From Prorocentrum cordatum (lineage: Eukaryota > Sar > Dinophyceae > Prorocentrales > Prorocentraceae), in the NCBI GenBank assembly GCA_963575745.1, contig CAUYUJ010004762.1, positions 1-64,000 of the forward strand: DNA of 64,000 bases. The letters run 5' to 3'. The notes below the pieces were generated by a model that was given only the letters and a program-made list of their open reading frames with translations, ran no database searches and was not told the DNA's origin. Both the position numbers and the translations under genes were made by a program. This document shows, one piece after another, positions 42,014 through 53,282 of this stretch (within the stretch, counting starts at the first letter, position 1; each line of letters opens with the position of its first letter).

Positions 42014-42098
42014 TTTTTCTTGCCAACTAGCTCTCCAGCGCCCCGGCATTACTCTTAGGCTTCCAGCAATAACTTGCTAAGGGAAGCTCTACGAGTTA
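42014..42098 (+). mobile_element. A20, piece 4 (terminal)
   Basis: TTTTTCTTGCCAACTAGC to AAGCTCTACGAGTTA completes A20 after CGTCGAGA at 39,894. Confidence 0.7.
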
Positions 42099-42358
42099 CT
42101 CTCGGGGACGGGACATATTTTCTAGAGAGCCCTGGGGGGCCCCCGCAGTGCTGCTGAAGGGCTGCCAGGAACGCTTCCATGCGTGCCTCCACGCGCGCAG
42201 GCATGCGTGGAACCATGCCGGAAGCTCTCCCGGACACGTGGCCGGCCCACCGGAGTTTCTGCGGGGAATGTGGATCGCCGTGGAGGAGCTTCTGGCGGGC
42301 ACCACCACCGTCCAGCTTCTAATCCTAAACCCTTCAGCTCTCAGCGAGCTCCCCAGGA
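42099..42358 (+). repeat. Diverged G module
   Basis: It runs from CTCGGGGACGGGACATAT through GCGTGCCTCCACGCGCG and GGCGGGCACCACCACCGTC to CTTCAGCTCTCAGCGAGCTC. The start CTTGGTAGCG is missing. Confidence 0.5.
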
Positions 42359-42560
42359 AATTCCTCTTAGCTCGATGCCGGAGAGCTCTACGAGATACTA
42401 GCTCTCCAGCGCCCCAGAATTACTCTTACGCTTCCGGCAATGACTTGCTAAGGGAAGCTCTACGATTTACTCGTAAGCTTCTAGCAACTAGCTTGGGGAA
42501 GTTCTACGAGTCACGCGTAAGCTTCCAGCAATAACTTGCTCAGGGAAATGTTACGAGTTA
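42359..42560 (+). repeat. Pile of four element ends
   Basis: In order: a B-type end (ATTCCTCTTAGCTCGATGCC ... CTACGAGATA) and three A-type ends finishing GATTTA, GAGTCA and GAGTTA. Such a pile is expected where several nested elements close, but their left parts are not in this window or are lost. Confidence 0.55.
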
Positions 42561-43138
42561 CGTGCGTGGTGGCGCTGGAAAGCTTGTCTGGCGCTCCTGC
42601 AGGGCTGAGAGCGACGCTTCCACGCGTGCCTGTACGCGTGGGGGCTCGCTGCTCGGGAAGCTTCGCGAGGCCTCTGGGGCTCGTTCTACGGGAACGTATT
42701 CGAACAGGCGCTCCGGGACACGCTGCGGAACCCGAGGACCCACGGAAGGGAACGTGGGGCGGTGGGCGGAAGGGTGCGGCGGCGTACGCGCACCCGCCGG
42801 CTTCTTCTCTAACAACCCTACTTAGCTCAAGAGGCTATCCGGGAATAAACGTGCGTGGTGGCGCTGGAAAGCTTGTCTGACGCGCTCCTGCAGGGCTGAG
42901 AGCGACCCTTCCACGCGTGCCGGCACGCATGGGGGCTCGCTGCTCGGGAAGCTTCGCGTGGCCTCTGGGGCTCGTTCTACGGGAACGTATTGGAACAGGC
43001 GCTCCGGGACACGCTGCGGATCCCGAGGACTCACGGAAGGGAACGTGGAGCGGTGGGCGGAAGGGTGCGGCGGCGTACGCGCACCCGCCGGCTTCTTCTC
43101 TAACAACCCTACTTAGCCCAAGAGGTTACCCGGGAATT
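42561..43138. repeat. GC-rich 289-bp unit, two tandem copies
   Basis: CGTGCGTGGTGGCGCTGG begins at 42,561 and again at 42,850. The copies run through CTCGTTCTACGGGAACG and GGGTGCGGCGGCGTACGCG to CTTCTTCTCTAACAACCC and CCCGGGAA. They differ by scattered substitutions. Open frames on both strands repeat with the unit and show no domain. Confidence 0.65.
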
Positions 43139-43187
43139 ACTATTAAGCTTCCAGCAATAACGTGCTAAGGGTAGCTCTACGAGTTAC
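43139..43187 (+). repeat. A-type terminal remnant
   Basis: TTACTATTAAGCTTCCAGC to GTAGCTCTACGAGTTA. Confidence 0.55.
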
Positions 43188-43468
43188 CCGCAGACTGCCA
43201 GAGAGCTCCCCGGGAAAGAGGGCACACACTGGCAAGCCTTCCTGGCAAGCCCACGGAAGCTCTCGGGGGGCTCTTCTGGGGCTCTGGGGGCTTCCCTGCA
43301 GCGTCTCTGAAGCGCTGCCAGGAACGCGTGGACGCTTGCCGGATGCTCCCCCGGACCAGCTGCCGGGTCAGGCGAGGCGCTGCGAGGATCGTGGAGCGGC
43401 GGAGATGGGCTGCTGGCGGGCACCACCACCGCCCGCTTTATTTTTTAGACCCTCTAGCTCTCAGCGAA
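43188..43468 (+). repeat. G module copy
   Basis: It has GGCACACACTGGCAAGCC, CTTCTGGGGCTCTGGGGG, GGAGCGGCGGAGATGGGC and CTCTAGCTCTCAGCG. It is shortened in the middle (GCCAGGAACGCGTGGACGC), which removes the palindromic core. Confidence 0.55.
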
Positions 43469-43575
43469 ACCACCGAAAAGTTATCACTTTGTCCTGTCTG
43501 GTCGGCTCGACCAACTAGCTCCGCCCCGCGCCGGAATTCCTCTAGCTCATCGATGCCGAAGAGCTCTACAAGGTA
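43469..43575 (+). repeat. Family B right end, left arm of a large inverted repeat
   Basis: CCACCGAAAAGTTATCACT to AGCTCTACAAGGTA. The last 14 bp (43,562-43,575) are mirrored by TACCTTGTAGAGCT at 43,580-43,593 across a GAAA loop. Confidence 0.65.
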
Positions 43576-43579
43576 GAAA

Positions 43580-43655
43580 TACCTTGTAGAGCTTTTATCT
43601 CGTAGAGCTCCTCGGCATCGATGAGCTAGAGGAATTCCGGCGCGGGGTGGAGCTA
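43580..43655 (-). repeat. Inverted B right ends
   Basis: Two reverse-complement B termini (TACCTTGTAGAGCT and ATCTCGTAGAGCTCCTCGG), then the AGCTAGAGGAATTCCGGCG region in reverse, down to GGTGGAGCTAG. Confidence 0.6.
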
Positions 43656-44799
43656 GTAACTCGCAGAGCTTCCCTTAGCAAGTTATTGCTGGAAGCTAAG
43701 AGTAATTCCGGGGCGCTGGAGAGCTAGTTGGCAAGGAAAATCTCGACGGACCTTTTGCTGACTTCGGGTCAGTTGAAAATTTCGTTCTCGAAATTTGAAC
43801 ATTCGTTAGAGCTCTAGTATTTTTTCCCATGATATTCGATCTTATTCCCGCTCGCCATTGATCTCATGCCAAAAAGCAGGCAGGCGGGATCGACCGTTTC
43901 GAATTATCTTGATACGCGCTGTCAGTTTTCTGAACATAACTCGAGCTTCAGGACAGCTACAGGGCCAGTAAGCACAGCTAATCGATGTAGAATGATCAGG
44001 CGCATTCGCCTGTTGAACCCAGAGGCCTGAACTCGGTCTGCTAGCCGAGCTAGGTTCAGAAACCTATTCGTATTATCCGAGTCATCTTGACAGACGAACT
44101 CGGTATTTTGTGCTTAACTCGAGCTGTAGGGCAGCTACAGAGCTCGTAGTCACAGAAATCGATTGAAAATCATCGGGCGCGTTGGTCTGTTGAATCGAGA
44201 GCTCTGAACTCGCCTTGCTGCCCAAGCTAGAATCGCGAAACTATTCGTATTGTTCGAATCATCTGAAGATCGAAACTTAACTCGGGCTGTAGGGGGCTAC
44301 AGTGCTGCTGGGGACAGCAATCGATTTGAAGACATCAGGCGCGTCCGCCTGTGGAAGCCAGAGCTCGGAACTCGGCCTGCTGCCTGAACTCGGTCCGCGA
44401 ACCTGCTCGTATTGTTCGAGTCGTCCTGAAAGATGCTATCAGTTTTCTGCACTTAACTCAGGCTGTAGGGGAACTGCAGGGCTGGTAATCACAGGAATCG
44501 ATTCGGAGACATCAGACGCGTCCGCCTGTCGCATTCAGAGGTCTGAACTCGGTCTGATACTCGAGCTGGGTTTAGGAAACTGCGCACGCAACTCGGGCTG
44601 TAGCAGAGCTACAGAGCTCGTACAGAAGACAATCCAGAAGCATCAAGGGGCGTTTGGCTGTTGCATCGAAAGGTCTGGAATCGCTTGGGCTGAAAAACTA
44701 TTCGTTCTCTGCAATTTATTTTCTACATTACACATTGTCAGGAAGCTCTACGAGTCCCCCGGCGGTCTGAAAGGTTGACGGTTTACCGCCGGCGCCCAG
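43656..44799 (-). mobile_element. Inverted family A element
   Basis: This is the only A copy in reverse orientation. It begins TAACTCGCAGAGCTTCCC and ends with the head read backwards: GGTTGACGGTTTACCGCC, then GGCGCCCAG. One stem arm is changed (CCGGCGGTCTGAAAGG). The tail, monomers and lead appear in reverse order. A 158-codon plus frame at 44,302-44,778 is just the reverse reading of monomers that gives short frames elsewhere. Confidence 0.75.
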
Positions 44800-44988
44800 T
44801 ACCTCGCACAACTCTTCGGCATTGATGAGCTAGAGGATTACCTCGTAGGGCCCGTCGGCACGATGGGCCAAGAGGAATTTGGGCAGAGCTCCTCGTTATA
44901 CCTCGTAGATCTCTTCGGCAAGATGAGCTAAGAGGAATTCCGGCGCACGGTGGAGCTAGTTGGCCGACCCGACCCTAAGAGACAATGT
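44800..44988 (-). repeat. Inverted pile of B/E-type ends
   Basis: Three reverse termini (TACCTCGCACAACTCTTCGG, TTACCTCGTAGGGCCCG, TACCTCGTAGATCTCTTCGG), the last continuing to GGTGGAGCTAGTTGGCCGAC. Confidence 0.55.
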
Positions 44989-45285
44989 TCTCGAAAAGCT
45001 CTCTGAGAACGAGAAGGTTACATATTAGAAGCTGGGCGGTGGCGGTGCCAGCCAGCAGCCCATCTTCGCCGCTCCACGATCCCTGCAGCAGTTCGCCCGA
45101 CCCGGCAGCTGGTTCGGGAGCGTCTCCAACGCGCATCCACGTGTGCCTGCACGCGTGCAGGCACGCGTGGAAGCGTTCCTGACAGCCCTTCAGAAGCGCT
45201 GCAGGGGGCCCCCCCGGAGCGCTCCAGGAAAGAGTTGTCGTCCCCAAGAGTTTCTTCGCTCCCCGGGTTTCGATCGCTATCAATG
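44989..45285 (-). repeat. Inverted G module
   Basis: In reverse it shows GCCCATCTTCGCCGCTCC, the central GTGTGCCTGCACGCGTGC region, and CTTCAGAAGCGCTGCAGG. Confidence 0.55.
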
Positions 45286-45664
45286 ACGACAGGGGTCGGT
45301 TTACCTTGTAGAGCTCTTCGGCATCGATGAGCTAGAAGAATTCCGGCGCGGAGTGGAGCTGGTTGGTGGACCCGACGAGAAGAGACAATGTGACATCTTT
45401 GGGCCGGTTTTCTACGATTTGAAAGATATTCGACAATGCTTCGTAGAGCTCTTCGGCATCGATGAGCTAGAGGAATTCCGGCGCGAGATAGAGCTAGTTA
45501 GTCGACCCGGCCAGACAGGACGAAGTGGCAACTTTTGGGTGGTTTTGCAAACACCTCGTAGAGCTCTTCGTCATCGATGAGCTAGAGAGATTCCGGCACG
45601 GGGCGGAGCTCGTTGATCAACCCGACCTTCTCTTCGCTAGTTGCTGGAAGCTTAAGAGTAATAA
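45286..45664 (-). repeat. Three inverted B right-end fragments
   Basis: TTGTAGAGCTCTTCGGCATCG, TTCGTAGAGCTCTTCGGC and CCTCGTAGAGCTCTTCGTC each start a truncated reverse B end (about 45,307, 45,441 and 45,556). A short reverse A end (CTAGTTGCTGGAAGC) precedes the forward A24. Confidence 0.5.
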
Positions 45665-47085
45665 CTGGGCGCCGGCGGTAAACCGTCAACCTTTGTTACC
45701 GCCGGGGGACTCGTAGAGCTTCCTGACAGTATATAGTGTGGGAAAAAATCGAGAGAACGACTAGTGTTCAGCCCAAGCGATTTCAGACCTCTCAAGATGA
45801 CTCTAACAAAAAAACGAACAGTTTCGCAACCCAGTTCGAGTATCAGACCGAGTTCAGACCTCTCAATGCGACAGGGGGACGCGTCTGATGTCTGCGAATC
45901 GACTCATGTGATTACCAGCCCTGCAGCCCCCCTACAGCCCGAGTTAAGTGCAGAAAACCGACAGCATCTCTCAGGATGACTCGAATAAAACCATAGTTTC
46001 GCGGACCTCTTTCGAGCAGCAGACCAAGTTCTGAGCTCTCGAATCGACCAACGAACGCGCCTGATGTGTGCAAATCGATTTCTATGACCCGTAGCACTGT
46101 AGCCCTCCCCCAGCACGAGTTGAGTACAGAAAATTGAGAGCACTTTCTACGATAATTCGAACAATACGACTAGTTTCGCGAACCTAGCTCGGGCAAGGCC
46201 GAATTCAGAGCTCTCGATACAACAGACCAACGCGCCCGATAATTCTCAATCGATTTCTGTGACTATAGGCTCTGTAGCTGCCCTACAGCTCGAGTTAAGT
46301 ACACAAAACCGAGAGCGTTTGTCAAGATGCCTCGAATAATACGAATAGATTTGCGAACGTAGCTCGGCTAGCAGACCGAGTTCAGACCTCTAGAGTCAAG
46401 AGGCGAACGCGCCTGATGATTCTGAATACAATGGACGTGCTTGCCAGCTCTGTATTTACCCTGCAGCTCGAATTAGGTACAAAATACCCACCACGCGTAT
46501 CAAGTTGACTCGAATAATACGAATAGGTTTGCGGAACTAGCTCGGCTAGCAGACCGAGTTCAGACCTATGGATTCAACAGGCGAACGCGCCTGATGATTC
46601 TGAGTGCGATAGGTGTGCATACCAGCACTGTAGCTGCCCTATAGCTCGAGTTAAGTAGAAAATACCGACAACGCGTATCAAGTTGGCTCGAATAATACGA
46701 ATAGATTTGGACCTAGCTCGGCTAGCAGACCGAGTTCAGACCTATGGATTCAACATGCGAACGCGCCTGATCATTCTGAATGCAATAGCTGTGCTGACCA
46801 GCTCTGTAGCTGCCCTACAGCTCGAGTTGAATAGAAAATACCGACAACGCGTATCAAGATGACTCGAAACAGCCGATCCCGCCAGTGTGCTTTTTGGCCT
46901 TCAAAGTTACCCGATCGAGCTGAGATGAAGATGGCGAGTGGGAATAAGATCGAATATCACGAGAATAAATACTAGAGCTCTAACGAATGTTCAAATTTCG
47001 AGAACAAAATGTTCAATCGACCAAAAGTTGTGAAAAGTTCAGCTCTTTTTTTCGAGCGAACTAGCTCTCCAGCGCGCCGGAATTA
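45665..47085 (+). mobile_element. A24: family A, ~1.42 kb, amplified last monomers
   Basis: The last monomer type (AATACCGACAACGCGTATC, GTTGACTCGAATAATACG) is repeated about three times, making this one of the longest copies. It stops at GCCGGAATTA for A25. Confidence 0.7.
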
Positions 47086-48242
47086 CTGGGCGCCGGCGGT
47101 AAACCGTCAACCTTTGTTACCGCCGGGGGACTCGTAGAGCTTCCTGACAACATATACTGTCGGAAAAAATTGCAGAGAACGAATAGTTTTTGAGCCCAAC
47201 TCGAGTATCAGACCGAGTCCAGACCTCTGAATGCGACAGACGGACGCGTCTGATGTCTCCGAATCGATTCCTGTGATTACCCGCCCTGCAGCCTCCCTAC
47301 AGCCCGAATTGAATGCAGAACGCCGACAGTAGCTCTCAAGCTAACTGGAAGAATACGAACAGTTTCGTGATTCTCGATCGGCTAGCAGACCGAGTTCAGA
47401 CCTCTGGATTCAACAGGCGAACGCGCCTGATGATTCTGAGTGCGGTAGGTGTGCTTACCAGCACGGTAGCTGCCCTACAGCTCGAGTTAAGTGGAAAATA
47501 CCGACAACGCGTAGCAAGTTCACTCGAATAATACGAATAGGTTTGCGCACCTATCTCGGCTAGCAGACCAAGTTTAGACCTATGGATTCAACAGGCAAAC
47601 GCGTCTGATCATTCTGAGTGCGATAGGGGTGCTTACCAGCGCGGTAGCTGCCCTACAGCTCGAGTTAAGAGGAAAATACCGACAACGTGTATCAAGTTGA
47701 CTCGAATAATACGAATAGGTTTGCGTACCTAGCTCGGCTAGCAGACCGAGTTTAGACCTATGGATTCAACAGGCGAACGCGTCTGATCATTCTGAGTGCG
47801 ATAGGGGTGCTTACCGGCACTGTAGCTGCCCTATAGCTCGAGTTAAGTAGAAAATATCTACAACGCGTGTCAAGTTGACTCGAATAATACAAACAGGTTT
47901 GCGAACCTAGCTCGGCTGACAGACCGAGTTCAGACCTCTGGGTTGAACAGGCGAACGCGCCTGATCATTCTGCATGAGTTAGCTGTGCTTACCAGCTCTG
48001 TAGCTGCCCTAGAGCTCGAGTTATGTTCAGAAAACCGTCAGCGCATATCAAGATGACTCGAAACGGCCGTTCCCGCCAGAGTGCTTTTTGGCCTTCAAAG
48101 TTACCCGATCGAGCTGAGATCAAGATGGCGAGCGGGAATAAGATCGAATTTCACGGGAAAAAATACTAGAGCTCTAACGAATGGTCAAATTTTGAGAACA
48201 AAATTTTCAACCGAGCAAACGTCGTCAAAAGTTCCGTCGAGA
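47086..48242 (+). mobile_element. A25: family A, left piece
   Basis: CTCGAG anchors fall at 47,481, 47,659 and 47,837, an exact 178-bp period in the amplified last monomers. It breaks at TTCCGTCGAGA for A26 and continues at 49,297. Confidence 0.75.
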
Positions 48243-49296
48243 CTGGGCGCCGGCGGTAAACCGTCAACCTTTGTTACCGCCGGGGGACTCGTAGAGCTTC
48301 CTGACAACATATACTGTCGGAAAAAATTGCAGAGAACGAATAGTTTTTCAGCCTAACTCGAGTATCAGAGTTCAGACCTCTGAATGCGACAGACGGACGC
48401 GTCTGATGCATCGGAATCGATTCCTGTGATTACCCGCCCTGCAGCCCTGCAGCCCGAATTCAGTGCAGAACGCCAAGAGTAGCTCTCAAGATGACTGAAA
48501 GAATACGAACAGTTTCGTGATTCTGGATCGCGCAACAGACCGAGTTCAGAGCTCTGGATCCAACAGGCGAACGCGCCTCATGTTTCTGAGTGCGAGGTGT
48601 GCTTACCAGCACTGTAGCTGCCCTACAGCTCGATTTAAGTAGAAAATACCGACAACGCGTATCAAGTTGACTCGAATAATACGAATAGGTTTGCGGACCT
48701 AGCTCGGCTAGCAGACCGAGTTTAGACCTATGAATTCAATATCCGAACGCGTCTGATCATTCTGAGTGCGATAGGAGTGCTTACCAGCACTGTAGCTGTC
48801 CTACAGCTCGAGTTAAGTAGAAAATACCGACAACGCGTATCAAGTTGACTCGAATAATACAAACAGGTTTGCGGACCTAGCTCGGCTGACAGACCGAGTT
48901 CAGACCTCTGGGTTTAACAGGCGAACGCGCCTGATCATTCTGCATGCGTTAGCTGTGCTTACCAGCTCTGTAGCTGCCCTAGAGCTCGAGTTATGTTCAG
49001 AAAACCGTCAGCGCATGTCAAGATGACTCGAAACGGCCGATCCCGCCAGAGTGCTTTTTGGCCTTCAAAGTTACCCGATCGGGCTGAGATCAAGATGGAG
49101 AGCGGGAATAAGATCGAATATCACGGGAAAAAATGCTAGAGCTCTAAGGAATGTTCAAATTTCGAGAACGAAATTTTCAACCGAGCAAACGTCGTCAAAA
49201 GTTCCGTCGAGATTTTTCTTGCCAACTAGCTCTCCAGCGCGCCGGAATTACTCTTAGCTTCCAGCTATAACTAGCTAAGGGAAGCTCTACGAGTTA
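48243..49296 (+). mobile_element. A26: family A, complete, inserted in A25
   Basis: It is similar to A25 but one monomer shorter. It ends AAGCTCTACGAGTTA, and TTTTTCTTGCCAACTAGC then continues A25. Confidence 0.75.
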
Positions 49297-49331
49297 TTTT
49301 TCTTGCCAACTAGCTCTGGGGCGCGCCGGAA
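49297..49331 (+). mobile_element. A25, second piece
   Basis: TTTTTCTTGCCAACTAGCTC to GCGCCGGAA continues A25 and is cut again by a C element. The last A25 bases were not found. Confidence 0.7.
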
Positions 49332-49669
49332 CTGGAACCGGCGGTAAACCGTCAACCAGATTACCGCCGGGGCCCTCGTAGAGCTCTTTTCTCGCACGGC
49401 CCTGCTAGGTACATATACAGGTAGACTCTGAAAGAAAATTCCAGAAAACGCGAAAAATCACGTTTTTATGTTTTTATTCGGAGATGGTTTCGCCAAGTGT
49501 TTTGATAGTAATACAACACCTACAGACCTCAGAATTGATTCGCGAACGCGAAATAACCCACTACAGGTGCGAAAAATACCAGATCTCAAAACGAATGTTC
49601 AAATCTCTCACGAAGTTTGTCCAACCGACCCAAAGTTCGCACATTGTCCGTCAAGGCCGGGTCGGCCAA
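49332..49669 (+). mobile_element. Family C, left ~338 bp
   Basis: The head is CTGGAACCGGCGGTAAACC with GATTACCGCCGGGG. It breaks at GGGTCGGCCAA for the next element. Confidence 0.7.
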
Positions 49670-50655
49670 CTGGCGCCGGCGGTGAACCGTCAACCTGGTC
49701 ACCGCCGGGAACCTCGTAGAGCTCCTTGAATCCGTGAGAAAGCTCAGCATCAAAGCGGGAGCTTCTGGGAGCTTTTCTACAAAAACTTCAAGTTGAGATT
49801 TTTTCGGAGTCAACATGAAGTCGGTTCCTTCAAGTGAACTGGTACTGAAAATGACTCTAGATGGCCGAGCTGATCAGGGAACGAAGTTTATATCTCAATG
49901 CTCGGAGTAAAAATCTGCTTTTTCAAAATGAATTGTCAAATATCTTTCAAAAAATTGCAAAACCACCCAAAAGTTGTCACATTGTCCGCCTCGGCCGGCT
50001 GGACCAAAGTTCTCACTCCCAGCGAAGCTATTCATATGAAGTCTCGCGCTCTCAGTGAGAGCGCGAGACCATTCTGCGTCGACAAAAATGCACCAGAACT
50101 CTCTAGGTCACCCATAGATCGATATAAATTAGAAAAAAATCATCCGACACAAAAAATATAAAATTGTACAAATCGATATTTTTCATTAATTTTGAAAATT
50201 CTAATCAATTTGGGCACTCTCGAGGCTCATTCGATGTCTCGCATGTCGCTGCTTCGATTGGAATGCACCTGGCATGCATAGCATGCACTCAGCTCGAACT
50301 ATCATCGAAACACCGTTCGCAACACGCATACATAGAGACGGTATTTCGATCATAACTCCTGACTCAGCCATTTCTAGGAACTCTCGAGCTTCCAGTGTGA
50401 CGCGTCAGATCATTCTGCATCGACTGGTGTGCGTGAGAGGTCTGTAGATTGCTGACAGCTCGAGTTAAGTAAAGCCAACCACCGTCACCTGCCAAACTGT
50501 ACTGCAGGCAAAGTCGGTTCCTGCAAGTCTTTTGACAGTAATATTGCCCCTAGAGCCCTGAAAATTTTACCAGCAGGTGCGCCATAGCTTACTGTATGTG
50601 AGAAAAATCCGTTTTCTGAAAACGAATTGTCAAATCTTGCACAAAGTTTCAAAAA
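49670..50655 (+). mobile_element. D1: B/F chimeric element, left part
   Basis: It has a B head (GGCGGTGA / TCACCGCC) and B body to GGCTGGACCAA, then F-type sequence. That includes a palindrome of two 13-bp arms (TCTCGCGCTCTCA, one G, complement; about 50,040-50,066), the AT-rich AAAAATATAAAATTGTAC stretch, one A-like partial monomer, and an E-like right half from GTCGGTTCCTGC. It stops at TTTCAAAAA for A27. An 87-codon frame recurs in the D copies but has no known domain. Confidence 0.65.
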
Positions 50656-51893
50656 CTGGGCGCCGGCGGTAAACCGTCAACCTTTCTTACCGCCGGGGGA
50701 CTCGTAGAGCTTCCTGACAATATATAATGTGGACAAGAAACCCAAAGAACAAATATTTTTTCAGCCCAAGCGATTTCAGACCTCTCAAGATGACTGTAAT
50801 TAAAAAACAAACAGTTTCGCAACCCAGTTCGAGCATCGAACCGACTTCAGACCTCTGAATGCGACAGGCGGGCGCGTCTGATGTCTGCGTATCCACTCAT
50901 GTGATTCCCAGCCCTGCAGTTCCCCCTACAGCCCGAGTTAAGTGCGGAAAACCGACAGTATCGACTCGAATAATAGAATAGTATTCGCGGACCTAGTTCG
51001 CAAACCGAGTTCCGCGCTCTGGTATCGACCAACAGACGCGCCTGATGTGTGCGAACCGATATCTGTGTCCCGCAGCACTGTAGCCCTCCCCCAGCACGAG
51101 TTCAGAGCAGGAAATTAAGAGCACTTCTCAAGATGATTTGGACAATACGAATAGTTTCGCGAACCTAGCTCAAGCAGCAGGCCGAGTTCAGAGCTCTCGA
51201 TTCAACAGACGAACGCGCCTGCTCATTTCCAATCGATTTCTGTGACTATGAACTCTGCAGCTGCCCTACAGCTCGAGTTGAGTACAAAATACCGAGAGCG
51301 TCTGTCAAGATGACTCGGATGATACGAATAGGTTTGCGGACATAGCTCGGCTAGCAGACCGAGTTCAGACCTCTGGATTCAACAGGCGAACGCGCCTGAT
51401 AATTCTGGATGCGATAGGTGTGCTTGCCAGCTTTGTAGCTGCCCTACAGCTCGAGTTAAGTACAAAATACCGAGAGCGCCTGTCAAGATGACTCGAATAA
51501 TACGAATAGGTTTGCGGACCTAGCTCGGCTAGCAGACCGAGTTCAGACATCTGGATTCAACAGGCGAACGCGCCTGATGATTCTGAATGCAATAGGTGTG
51601 CTTGCCAGCTCTGTAGCTGCCCTACAGCTCGAGTTGAGTACAAAATACCGACAGTGCGAATCAAGATGACTCGAAACGGCCGTTCCCGCCTGCCTGCTTT
51701 TTGGCCTTCAAAGTTACCCGATCGAGCTGAGATCAAGATGGCGAGCGGGAATAAGATCGAATATCATGAGAAAAAATACTAGAGCTCTAACGAATGGTCA
51801 AATTTCGAGAACGAAATTTTCAACCGACCAAAAGTCACCAAAAGGTCCGTCGAGATTTTTGTTGCCAACTAGCTCTCCAGCTCCCCGGAATTA
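50656..51893 (+). mobile_element. A27: family A, stops at GGAATTA
   Basis: The lead has GACAAGAAACCCAAAGAAC. Monomers two and three are shortened (51,000). The last monomer is duplicated. Interrupted by A28. Confidence 0.65.
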
Positions 51894-53282
51894 CTGGGCG
51901 CCGGCGGTAAACCGTCAACCTTTCTTACCGCCGGGGGACTCGTAGAGCTTCCTGAAAATATAAAGTGTGGGAAAAAACTCCAAAGAACGACTAGTTTTTC
52001 AGCCCAAGCGATTCCAGACCTATCAAGATAACGTTAACAAAAAACAAACAGTTTCGCAACCGAGTTCGGGTATCAAACCGAGTTCAGACCTCTGAATGCG
52101 ACAGGCGGCCGCGTCTGATGTCTGCCAATCCACTCATGTGATTCCCAGCCGTGCAGCCCCCCTACAGCCCGAGTTAAGTGCAGAAAACCGACAGTATCGA
52201 CTCGAATAATAGAATAGTTTTCCCGATCTAGTTCGAGCAGCAGACCGAGTTCCGAGCTCTGGAATCGATCGACAAACACGCCTGATGTGTGCAAATCGAT
52301 ATATGTGACCCGCAGCACTGTAGCCGGCCCAAACACGAGTTAAGTGCAGAAGACAGAGAGCACTTCTCAAGATCATTCAACAATACGAATAGTTTCGCAA
52401 ATCTAGCTCGGGCAGCAGGCCGAGTTCAGAGCTCTCGGTTCAGTAGACGAACGCGACTGATGATTCCCCATCGATGTCTGTGACAATGAGCCCTCTAGCT
52501 GCCCTACAGCTCGAGTTAAGTACAGAAAACCGAGAGCGTCTGTCAAGATGACTCGAATAATACGAATAGGTTTGCGGACCTAGCTCGGATAGCAGACCGA
52601 GTTCAGACCTCTGGATTGAACAGGCGAACGCGCCTGATGATTCTGAGTGCGATAGCTGTGCTTACCAGCACTGTAGCTGCCCTAGACCTCGAGTTAAGCA
52701 GAAAATACCGACAACACGTATCAAGTTGACTCGAATAATACGAATAGGTTTGCGGACCTAGCTCGGCTAGCAGACCGAGTTCAGACCTCTGGATTGACAG
52801 GCGGACGCGCCTGATGATTCTGAGTGCGATAGGTGTGCTTACAGACACTGTAGCTGCCCTACAGCTCGGGTTAAGTACAAAATACCGACAGCGCATATCA
52901 AGTTGACTCGAATAATACGAATAGGTTTGCGGACCTAGCTCGGGTAGCAGACCGAGTTCAGACCTCTGGATTGAACAGGCGAACGCGCCTAATGATTCTG
53001 AGTGCGATAGCTGTGCTTACCAGCACTGTAGCTGCCCTACAGCTCGACTTAAGTACAAAATACCGACAGCACGTATCAAGATGACTCGAAATGGCCGTTC
53101 CCGCCTGCCTGCTTTTTGGCCTTCAAAGTTACCCGATCGAGCTGAGATCAAGATGGCGAGCGGGAATAAGATCGAATATCATGGGAAAAAATACTAGAGC
53201 TCTAACGAATGTCAAATTTCGAGAACAAAATTTTCAACCGACCAAAAGTCACCAAAAGGTCCGTCGAGATTTTTCTTGCCAA
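51894..53282 (+). mobile_element. A28: family A, stops at TTGCCAA
   Basis: Four last-type monomers occur in a row (about 52,510-53,090), with CTAGACCTCGAGTTAAGC and CTACAGCTCGGGTTAAG variants marking individual units. Interrupted by A29 at GCCAA. Confidence 0.65.
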
